This document shows positions 1-6,386 of a DNA stretch of 64,000 nt, in pieces. The notes beneath the pieces are model-generated. The model was not told where the DNA came from and did not search any database. It saw only the letters and a list, made by a program, of their open reading frames with translations. The stretch lies in assembly GCA_963674835.2 (NCBI GenBank), contig CAXXKC010000001.1:1280631-1344630 (forward strand), written 5' to 3'. The number at the start of each line of letters is the position of its first letter. Positions within the stretch are counted from its first letter, which is position 1. The translations under genes were made by a program, and so were the position numbers. Source of the DNA: G963674835 sp963674835. GTDB taxonomy: Bacteria; Planctomycetota; Planctomycetia; Pirellulales; Thermoguttaceae.

Positions 1-152
1 CCGCGATCGGCGGCAAACCCGCCGCCGGCATCGTCGGTCTCCCCACTCTCAACTCCGGAGCGTCCCCGGAAACAGCGACTCCCGGTTCCCGTTCGTCCCG
101 TGCGCCGAAATCAACCATCGAGCCAAACTTCCACCACAACCGCGAGATACCC
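1..152. other. window edge, no gene assigned
   Basis: This stretch precedes the aldolase gene. The frame continuous with the aldolase start stays open to the window edge, so the 3' end of an upstream gene or a longer N-terminus cannot be excluded. No recognisable protein motif, promoter or hairpin was seen. Confidence 0.3.
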
Positions 153-803
153 ATGAACAAGGATGCTCTTCTACAACGAATCCACGATGCCTGGCTCGTA
201 ATGATCCTCCGCGGCGACACCGCACGCCAAACCGAAGATTCGTTCGAGGCCATCATCCAGGGCGGTGGGACACTTCTGGAAGTCCCCTTCACCACGCCCG
301 ATGCCTGCTCGGTGATCGCCTCGCTCCGGCGGCGCCACGGCGACCGCGTCGTCATCTCCGCCGGCACCGTCACCGACCCCGACCAGGCCCGCCAGGCCAT
401 CGACAGCGGAGCCCAGGCGATCGTCTCCCCCAATTTCTACGCCGCCGTCGTCGAGGAAGCGCGCTCCCGAGGCGTCATCACCGCCCCCGGATGCTTCACG
501 CCCTCCGAAGTCGCCGACGCGCTGCGATGCGGTGCCGACATCATCAAGCTTTTCCCCTGTTACCCCGTCGGGCCCGAGTACATCGGCTATCTCCAGGGCC
601 CCTTGCCCGGCACGCGTGTTATGCCCGCCGGCGCCATTACCTTGGAGAACATGAAAGCCTATTATGATGCTGGTGCCTTCGCCGGCGTGGTCGGCGTCAC
701 CACCGAAATGCAATTGCTCGAAGCCGTGCGCGAACGTCGTTTCGACGAGATCACCGCTTGCGCCCGCCGCTGGCTCGAACACGTAGAGGGACTGAAGCAA
801 TGA
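153..803 (+). CDS. eda: KDPG/KHG-type 2-keto-3-deoxy sugar-acid aldolase
   Basis: This is a 216-residue class I aldolase of the KDPG/KHG family, which cleaves 2-keto-3-deoxy-6-phospho sugar acids to pyruvate and an aldehyde phosphate in the cytoplasm. The Schiff-base lysine is K132 in the motif IIKLFP, and the substrate-side motif MILRGDT lies near residue 20. SAGTVTD and the C-terminal MPAGAI also match the TIM-barrel family, and the length is normal. The stop overlaps the start of the next gene (ATGA at 800..803), so the two are translationally coupled. With the KDG kinase at 11515 it could complete a KDG to KDPG to pyruvate route. The exact substrate (gluconate, galactonate or 4-hydroxy-2-oxoglutarate type) is not visible from sequence. 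Confidence 0.9.
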   Translation: MNKDALLQRIHDAWLVMILRGDTARQTEDSFEAIIQGGGTLLEVPFTTPDACSVIASLRRRHGDRVVISAGTVTDPDQARQAIDSGAQAIVSPNFYAAVVEEARSRGVITAPGCFTPSEVADALRCGADIIKLFPCYPVGPEYIGYLQGPLPGTRVMPAGAITLENMKAYYDAGAFAGVVGVTTEMQLLEAVRERRFDEITACARRWLEHVEGLKQ

Positions 804-1975
804 GCACGCTCCCCCAGCAGACCGATTTTCGCGCAATGTCGATTCCCGACATGGAAGCCCGCATCGCCCGCTTCGAGGAGCGTGTCAACGCGGCCCAGCA
901 AGCCAGCCCGCCCACCAAGCAATGGGTCCGACAGGCGATCCGGCGTCAAGGCTCGGGCCGCTGTCCGGTACGCATCAAACGCCTCTCCCTCGACATCATC
1001 ATCCGCCACGGCGACGCCCTGACCGATCTGTTCTGCCAGTATCCCGACGATGTCGTCGCCCTGATTCCCTACGACATTACGATCGGCTACCAGCAGCCCG
1101 ACCGCCCCGATCGCATCAATCCGGTCGAAGTGCTCATGCGCGACGCCCAGTGGACCGACGAATGGGGCACCCGTTGGGGACACGCCCAAGGCGGCGTCGG
1201 CGCCACACCGGTCGACTACCCGCTCTTGGATTGGGCCGACCTGGACCATTACCTCGCCCATCGGCTCCCCAATCCTCGCCAGCCCGGCCGCCTCGACTCT
1301 GTGCTGCCGCTTCTGAAGATGCACGGCCCCACGCATTACTGCTTCGGCATCATCCACCTCGCGCTGTTCGAGCGTCTCCATTGCCTCCGCAGCATGGCCA
1401 ACATCTTCACCGACTTCTACAGCAACGAACCCGAGGTCCGGCGCCTCTTGGACGCGATCTGCGACTATCTTCTCGAGCTCATCCGCGTCTGGGGCGAGTT
1501 GGGTGTCGACGGCGTCTTCCTCACCGACGACTGGGGAAGCCAGACCTCCCTGATGATCTCCCCGGCCATGTGGCGCAGCTTCTTCAAGCCCTACTACACC
1601 CGGATCTGCGCCGAGGCCCACCGCTTCGACATGGACGTCATCTTCCATAGCTGCGGCAACGTCACCCAGATTGTCGGCGACCTCATCGAGGCCGGCATCG
1701 ACGTCCTCGATCCCGTCCAGCCCGAAGCGATGGACATCGACGACGTCGCCCGCCGGTTCGGCGGCAAGGTGGCCTTCAGCGGTGCGATCGACCTCCAGCA
1801 TCTCCTCACCGAAGGCACGCCCGCTCAGATCCGCGACGGCGTCCGCCGCGTCATCGACACCCTAGGACGCCCCTTCGGCGGCAGCCTGCTCGTCAGCCCC
1901 GCCAACGTCATGACGCCCGAAATCCCCCTCCCCAACCTCGAAGCCCTCTTCCAAGCCGCCCACGACCAACCATAG
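800..1975 (+). CDS. uroporphyrinogen decarboxylase (UroD/MtaA-like) family protein
   Basis: This 391-residue protein has the UroD/corrinoid methyltransferase TIM-barrel fold. Visible family features are VLTDDWGSQTSLMISP (about residues 236-251) and FHSCGNV, whose His-x-Cys pattern resembles the zinc-binding motif of MtaA-type methyltransferases. I placed the start at ATG 800, overlapping the aldolase stop, because the frame upstream runs through the aldolase. Operon position points to sugar-acid or aromatic-derived metabolism rather than haem synthesis. Planctomycetes carry many such paralogues whose substrates are unknown. It may be a methyltransferase or a decarboxylase; the specific reaction is not resolved. 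Confidence 0.8.
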   Translation: MSTLPQQTDFRAMSIPDMEARIARFEERVNAAQQASPPTKQWVRQAIRRQGSGRCPVRIKRLSLDIIIRHGDALTDLFCQYPDDVVALIPYDITIGYQQPDRPDRINPVEVLMRDAQWTDEWGTRWGHAQGGVGATPVDYPLLDWADLDHYLAHRLPNPRQPGRLDSVLPLLKMHGPTHYCFGIIHLALFERLHCLRSMANIFTDFYSNEPEVRRLLDAICDYLLELIRVWGELGVDGVFLTDDWGSQTSLMISPAMWRSFFKPYYTRICAEAHRFDMDVIFHSCGNVTQIVGDLIEAGIDVLDPVQPEAMDIDDVARRFGGKVAFSGAIDLQHLLTEGTPAQIRDGVRRVIDTLGRPFGGSLLVSPANVMTPEIPLPNLEALFQAAHDQP

Positions 1976-2120
1976 AGCGCATTCGGCGTAACCGTAGCGT
2001 GTATTTCGCTTTCCCCAACCGTAGAAACACGCCGCCACGAACGCTACAGTCAAGTGCGACACGCACTAGTCACAGTGCCCGCGACCCGCAGGTTATGCTT
2101 CAGCATAACACCCCCGCACA
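1976..2120. other. convergent intergenic region with hairpins
   Basis: Two convergent genes end here. It holds a loose inverted repeat GTAGCGT (1994..2000) / ACGCTAC (2041..2047) and a compact palindrome at 2091..2109, described separately. These could terminate transcription from both sides. No open reading frame of note was seen. Confidence 0.45.
2091..2109. repeat. REP-like palindrome GGTTATGCTTCAGCATAAC
   Basis: GTTATGC-TTCA-GCATAAC forms a 7-bp stem with a 4-base loop. The same sequence recurs exactly at 5486..5504, its left half recurs at 5335..5348, and a degenerate form (GGTCATGCTTCCGCACAAC) lies at 5261..5279. All copies are intergenic, as expected for a dispersed REP-type hairpin that may also act as a bidirectional terminator. 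Confidence 0.6.
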
Positions 2121-3548
2121 TCACGACTGCTTCGACTGAGCCTTCCACGACTCGCCGATATCTTCCAGCGTGCGTCCCTTCGTCTCGGGCATGATCGTCA
2201 GGCCGAACACCAGCGCCAGCACGCATATGCCCCCCGAGAACCAGAACGCGCCGGCGATGTCGCCTTTGCCCAGGTACTTCTCCGACAGGCCCGTCAGCAG
2301 CGGAAACGCAAACGACGCCGCGAACCCCACCATCCAGATGAAGGTCGTCGTAACGGCCACCGCCCGCGCTCGGATCCGCGTCGGGAAAATCTCCGACATC
2401 ATCAGCCAGGGCAGGGGACCCAGCGCGAACGCATGGGGAATGGTGCACAGAAACACCGAGATGAGCACGACCGGGCCTGTAATAGACATGTGAAACACCA
2501 GCCCGATCCACACGTTCGCCGCGATCATTATCAGCGAACTCACGATCCACAGCGGCCGGCGTCCCAAGCGATCGACCAGCACGCAGGCCACCACCGTCAT
2601 CAACCCCATGAAGCCGTAGGCCAGCAGATACTGGAAAATCGCATCCGTTCGCGGAAAGCCGCCGATCTCGAACAGGTGCGTCAGGTATCCGCCCATGGCG
2701 CTCCAGCCCGTATAGTTGTTGAACAGCGCCAGGCAAAGCCCCACCAACAGCGCCATCCGCAAGCCCGGCTGAAACAGCTCCGAAAAGCGGCCCGATTCCG
2801 CCTCCAGCGCCGTGCGGATCTGCACCAGCTCGGCCGACGCAAACTCGGCCCCGTCGATCCGTGTGAAGATCCGTTGCGCCTCTTCGAAACGTCCCTTTTC
2901 CGCCAGCCAGCGAGGGCTCTCCGGAATCAGGAACAGCAACACGCCGAAAACCGCCACAAAGAGAATCTCCGAGGCGAACATCCACCGCCAACTCAGGTTC
3001 GCCGGCAGATACTTGGCCAGAAGCCATGCGGCCAGCGCGGCCGCAACCGACCCCACCACAATCGCCAACTGATACATGAACCCCAGCCCGCCGCGCCATC
3101 GTGCCGGGGCGATCTCGTTCGTGTACATGGGCGATGCGATCGAGCACAGCCCCACGCCGATCCCGCCCACGATCCGAAAGACGTTGAATGTGAACATGTC
3201 CCGCGGAATGGCCGTGAACAGCGAGCCGATCCCCAACAACACGCATGCGGCGATGAGCGTCGTCCGCCGGCCGAAACGGTCGCAAAGCCACGCCCCGAAG
3301 AACGGCCCCATGATGCACCCCAGCCCGGCGCTGGCCGTGCTGAAGCCGAACATGAAGTCCGACAGCCCGAACTGCTCCTTCAAGTAGACGTTCGCGCCCC
3401 CAATCATCGCCAAATCGTACCCGAACAGGAACCCGCCGACCGCCGACACAAAGGCGATCAGAAACGCGTAGGTCCTCCCCGTCGGATGCAGCCAACTCGA
3501 CTCCGGCACGCCGCTGCCGGAAGAACGCAATTGCTCCGATACAGACAC
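2121..3548 (-). CDS. MFS sugar porter family transporter
   Basis: This 475-residue inner-membrane secondary transporter belongs to the sugar porter (SP) branch of the major facilitator superfamily. Hallmarks are GFLFGYDLAMIGG in TM1, DRFGRR in the TM2-3 loop, PESPRWLAEKG after TM6, DRLGRRPLW in the TM8-9 loop and PETKGRTLEDIG after TM12. The start is GTG at 3548, preceded by AGGAGA about 8 bases away. It is the last gene of a minus-strand run with the fumarylacetoacetase-fold hydrolase, the SDR and the 2-oxoacid dehydrogenase genes, so a sugar that feeds those enzymes is the likely substrate. Which sugar cannot be read from sequence. Confidence 0.9.
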   Translation of the reverse strand: MSVSEQLRSSGSGVPESSWLHPTGRTYAFLIAFVSAVGGFLFGYDLAMIGGANVYLKEQFGLSDFMFGFSTASAGLGCIMGPFFGAWLCDRFGRRTTLIAACVLLGIGSLFTAIPRDMFTFNVFRIVGGIGVGLCSIASPMYTNEIAPARWRGGLGFMYQLAIVVGSVAAALAAWLLAKYLPANLSWRWMFASEILFVAVFGVLLFLIPESPRWLAEKGRFEEAQRIFTRIDGAEFASAELVQIRTALEAESGRFSELFQPGLRMALLVGLCLALFNNYTGWSAMGGYLTHLFEIGGFPRTDAIFQYLLAYGFMGLMTVVACVLVDRLGRRPLWIVSSLIMIAANVWIGLVFHMSITGPVVLISVFLCTIPHAFALGPLPWLMMSEIFPTRIRARAVAVTTTFIWMVGFAASFAFPLLTGLSEKYLGKGDIAGAFWFSGGICVLALVFGLTIMPETKGRTLEDIGESWKAQSKQS

Positions 3549-3606
3549 GGTCGGGTCTCCTCTACGGCCTGGAACTGGGGATTCTCTCGGCGTGGCGCTC
3601 GGCCGG

Positions 3607-4413
3607 CTAGGCGGCTTCGTCTTCCACCGGGTTCTCCAACGCCCCGATCTTCTCGATCTCCACGGTCACGCGGTCGCCCGCCTTCAGCCATCGCGGCGGC
3701 TTTCGGGCAAACCCCACACCCTGCGGCGTCCCCGTCAGGATCACCGTTCCCGGCAACAGCGTCGTACTGCCGCTGAGAAACTCGACCAACCTCGGCACGT
3801 CGAAGATCATGTCGCTGGTGTTCCAGTCCTGAAGCACCTCGCCGTCGATCGTCAGTTTGATGGCCAGCGCATTCGGGTTCGGAATCTCGTCCCGCGTCAC
3901 CAGGCACGGCCCCAACGGCGCAAACGTGTCGAACGTCTTGCCCCGGCACCATTGGCTGCCGCCCCACTTGCCCTGCCAATCGCGGGCGCTCACGTCATTG
4001 GCACACGTGTATCCCAACACGTAATCCAGCGCCTCGTCCCGTCCCACGTTCTTGCATTTCCGACCGATCACCACCGCCAACTCACACTCGTAATCGACCT
4101 CGTCGCTTCGCAAATGCCGGGGCAGCACGATCGGATCGCCCGGGTTCTGCACCGCGCCCGGACTCTTCATGAACAGAACGGGAAACTCTGGAATCGGAGC
4201 GTTGCTCTCTTTGGCGTGCTGCTGGTAGTTCAAACCAATGCAGAAAAACGTCGTTGGCACGATCGGCGCCAACAGTTTCTTCACGTCGGCCTTCTCCTCC
4301 GTGATCGCGTGCTCGCCGAAAATGTTCCCCGAGACCTTCAAGGCACTGCCGTCCGCCTGCGGCACCGCATGGCCCATCTGTCCGGCGGAATCCACGTATC
4401 GAATGATTCGCAT
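3607..4413 (-). CDS. fumarylacetoacetate hydrolase (FAH) family protein
   Basis: This 268-residue cytoplasmic enzyme belongs to the FAH fold, which hydrolyses or decarboxylates diketo acids with a divalent metal. Motifs seen are FCIGLNYQQHA near residue 75, DEVDYECELAVVIG (metal-ligand acidic residues) and CANDVSARDWQ with KTFDTFAPLGP. ATG 4413 was chosen over an upstream in-frame start at 4458 because MRIIRY is the usual family N-terminus. It sits 55 bases after an SDR gene and before an MFS porter. That trio matches the diketo-hydrolase branch of L-rhamnose or L-fucose degradation, where an FAH enzyme splits 2,4-diketo-3-deoxy sugar acid to pyruvate and lactate. This assignment is inference from context. 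Confidence 0.85.
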   Translation of the reverse strand: MRIIRYVDSAGQMGHAVPQADGSALKVSGNIFGEHAITEEKADVKKLLAPIVPTTFFCIGLNYQQHAKESNAPIPEFPVLFMKSPGAVQNPGDPIVLPRHLRSDEVDYECELAVVIGRKCKNVGRDEALDYVLGYTCANDVSARDWQGKWGGSQWCRGKTFDTFAPLGPCLVTRDEIPNPNALAIKLTIDGEVLQDWNTSDMIFDVPRLVEFLSGSTTLLPGTVILTGTPQGVGFARKPPRWLKAGDRVTVEIEKIGALENPVEDEAA

Positions 4414-4468
4414 GGTCGTTGTCCTTGCTCCTACAAGTGTCGACGCTATCGCCCCCAACCGATTCTGT

Positions 4469-5242
4469 TCAGAACTCCCGCGCGTAACCGGCCGTCCAGC
4501 CCCCGTCCACGGTCAGGATGTGCCCATGAGTATAACTGTTTTCCGGGTCTGCCAGGAACAGGACCCCCACGGCAATCTCGTCGGGGTTGCCGGGCCTGCC
4601 CAGCGGAACGTGCGCGATCATCTGCCGCACCGAATCCTTGAAGCTGCCGTCCGGGCCGTAAAACAGTCGCTTCGTCCCCTCAGTAAGAATCGACCCGGGC
4701 GCAATCCCATTGACCAGGATGCCGTCGGGCCCCAGTTCCAACGCCATGGCTTTCGTCAAATTCACCACAGCCGCCTTCGCTGCCGCATACGCACACTGCA
4801 ATCGTAACGGCACCAGCCCCACGATCGACGCAATGTTGATGATCCGCCCCGCCTTCTGAGTCTTCATCACCCGCGCCGCCGCACGGCTCACTTCATACAG
4901 CCCCGTCAAATCGACGCCGAGAATCCAATCCCACTCCTCGCGAGGAAACTCGTCGATCGTCACGCGGTGCTTCATCGTGTTCACACCGGCGTTGTTCACC
5001 ACGATGTCCAGATGCCCCAGTTCTCCGACGACCCGCTCGATCACCTCGGCGACCTGCGCACCGTCGGTCACGTCCATCTTCACCGCCATGCCGCCGAACT
5101 TCTCGGCCACAGGCCCCGCATCGCTAACATCCGCACACACGACGCGCGATCCGTTGCTGGCCAGACGTTCGACGATTCCCTGGCCGATACCCCCGGCCGC
5201 CCCGGTCACCAAGCTGACCTTGCCTGACAGATCAACCTTCAT
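4469..5242 (-). CDS. SDR family NAD(P)-dependent oxidoreductase
   Basis: This is a 257-residue classical short-chain dehydrogenase. It has the cofactor motif TGAAGGIGQG near residue 14, DVTD near 57, NNAGVN near 89, the catalytic Ser in NIASIVG, and YxxxK as YAAAK. The C-terminus, DGGWTAGYAREF, is typical of sugar and deoxysugar-acid dehydrogenases. A strong ribosome site (GGAGG about 7 bases before ATG 5242) fixes the start. It lies directly upstream of the FAH-family gene, so the pair may oxidise and then cleave a 3-deoxy-2-keto sugar acid. The substrate is not determined by sequence alone. Confidence 0.88.
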   Translation of the reverse strand: MKVDLSGKVSLVTGAAGGIGQGIVERLASNGSRVVCADVSDAGPVAEKFGGMAVKMDVTDGAQVAEVIERVVGELGHLDIVVNNAGVNTMKHRVTIDEFPREEWDWILGVDLTGLYEVSRAAARVMKTQKAGRIINIASIVGLVPLRLQCAYAAAKAAVVNLTKAMALELGPDGILVNGIAPGSILTEGTKRLFYGPDGSFKDSVRQMIAHVPLGRPGNPDEIAVGVLFLADPENSYTHGHILTVDGGWTAGYAREF

Positions 5243-5334
5243 CCCACACCTCCTCCCCTAGGTCATGCTTCCGCACAACAAGACAACATCACCCCAAACC
5301 CCCGGCCCCACTCGCGCCACCGTAGCGCCACGTA

Positions 5335-5504
5335 GGTTATGCTTCAGCCACCCCTTTCAACATGGTGTCGTTTTTCCCGAGGAATTCGCAGCTAGCATCG
5401 GCCAGAGGAAACAGCCATCGACAATATCGAATTTCGTTTCTCCCGGTGATTTGCCAGCTAGCGTTGCTTTCATGTTGAAAGGGGTGGTTATGCTTCAGCA
5501 TAAC
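5335..5504. mobile_element. MITE-like element with 17-bp terminal inverted repeats
   Basis: CCACCCCTTTCAACATG (5348..5364) is perfectly inverted at 5471..5487. The outer flanks carry a 14-bp direct repeat, GGTTATGCTTCAGC, at 5335..5348 and 5486..5499; the right copy continues into the full palindrome ending at 5504. Between the arms, 5368..5399 and 5435..5466 are imperfect direct repeats (about 25 of 32 positions match by eye), both containing CAGCTAGC. There is no coding capacity. This looks like a small non-autonomous element inserted in a REP-like palindrome with duplication of the target, or a composite REP element. Confidence 0.5.
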
Positions 5505-5537
5505 ATCCGCATAACACCCCGCCTCCGCACCACCCGA

Positions 5538-6374
5538 TCACCACGGCGGCCGATCGCAAACCAGAACAAACGGCCGTTCCAAAAGCTCCACAATCCGGCC
5601 CAACAGCGACGCCGCCGTCTCCGGCGACATCACGCGCTGGTCGGCCGCCAGGTTCAGCCAAACCGTTTGGCGCACCGCAAGTTGCTCTTCAACGACCATC
5701 GGCCTCGCCGCCAGCCGCCCGATCGCCAGAACGCTGCTCCGCGGTGGCGCGACGGTCGGCACGCACTCGTCGATCGGCGACTCGCTCAAATCCCACACAC
5801 AAAGTGCCGTCGCTGCCGGCTTTCCGCTGGACGACCGGCTCGACTGAGCACCCGCCACCAGTTCCGCCCGCTGCCGCACCAATTCGATCAGCCCCAACTG
5901 ATCCGCCTGTTCCAGCACAACCAACTCGCGCCCGCTCGGCGTCTCCACATCCAGACCGACCTGCACGCCCTCGGCCTCCGCGATCCCGCCACCGCGAGCC
6001 ACGCGATTGGCGTCCGGCCGGCTGGCCAACGCCATTGCTGCCGCGCGCAGCACGAGATCCACAAGCTTCAGCGGCGTTCCGCAGAGCTTCTCGACCTGTG
6101 CGGCCACCTGCTTTTCGAGACTGCTCAAGGTCGTCAGGTTGGCCATCGCACGCAGCGTGAAACACGAACTGGCGACTACCTCTCCCTTCCCGAGCGACTG
6201 CGCCGGTCCCGCCCGCCGAACGTCGGCCTCGACGATTCTCCCGTTCGGACCGCTCCCCCGAACCAACGCCGGATCGACGCCCTGCTGCCGCATGGCGCGG
6301 CGCGCCCGTGGCGACGCAACCACTCTCGCGACTCCTCGCCGGCTAACCGACGGACGGTTTCCAATGGCAGGCAT
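5538..6374 (-). CDS. E2-like acyltransferase without lipoyl domain
   Basis: This 278-residue protein resembles the C-terminal two thirds of a 2-oxoacid dehydrogenase E2. Residues about 10-50 are a peripheral subunit-binding domain (ASPRARRAMRQQGVDPALV, then GSGPNGRIVEADV). Residues about 60-275 match the acyltransferase core. No lipoyl domain is present; one sits at the C-terminus of the neighbouring E1 fusion. The motif that should read DHRxxDG is DQRVMSP (nucleotides near 5620..5640), so the catalytic His and Asp are replaced by Gln and Ser. It starts 12 bases after the E1 stop with a GAGGAG ribosome site. It may be a structural core, or it may use other residues for transfer. Confidence 0.75.
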   Translation of the reverse strand: MPAIGNRPSVSRRGVARVVASPRARRAMRQQGVDPALVRGSGPNGRIVEADVRRAGPAQSLGKGEVVASSCFTLRAMANLTTLSSLEKQVAAQVEKLCGTPLKLVDLVLRAAAMALASRPDANRVARGGGIAEAEGVQVGLDVETPSGRELVVLEQADQLGLIELVRQRAELVAGAQSSRSSSGKPAATALCVWDLSESPIDECVPTVAPPRSSVLAIGRLAARPMVVEEQLAVRQTVWLNLAADQRVMSPETAASLLGRIVELLERPFVLVCDRPPW

Positions 6375-6386
6375 TTGGCGGCTCCT

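Noticed and set aside
2433..3776. 447-codon plus-strand frame
   Set aside because: Antisense to the MFS porter, with low-complexity His/Arg/Gln composition.
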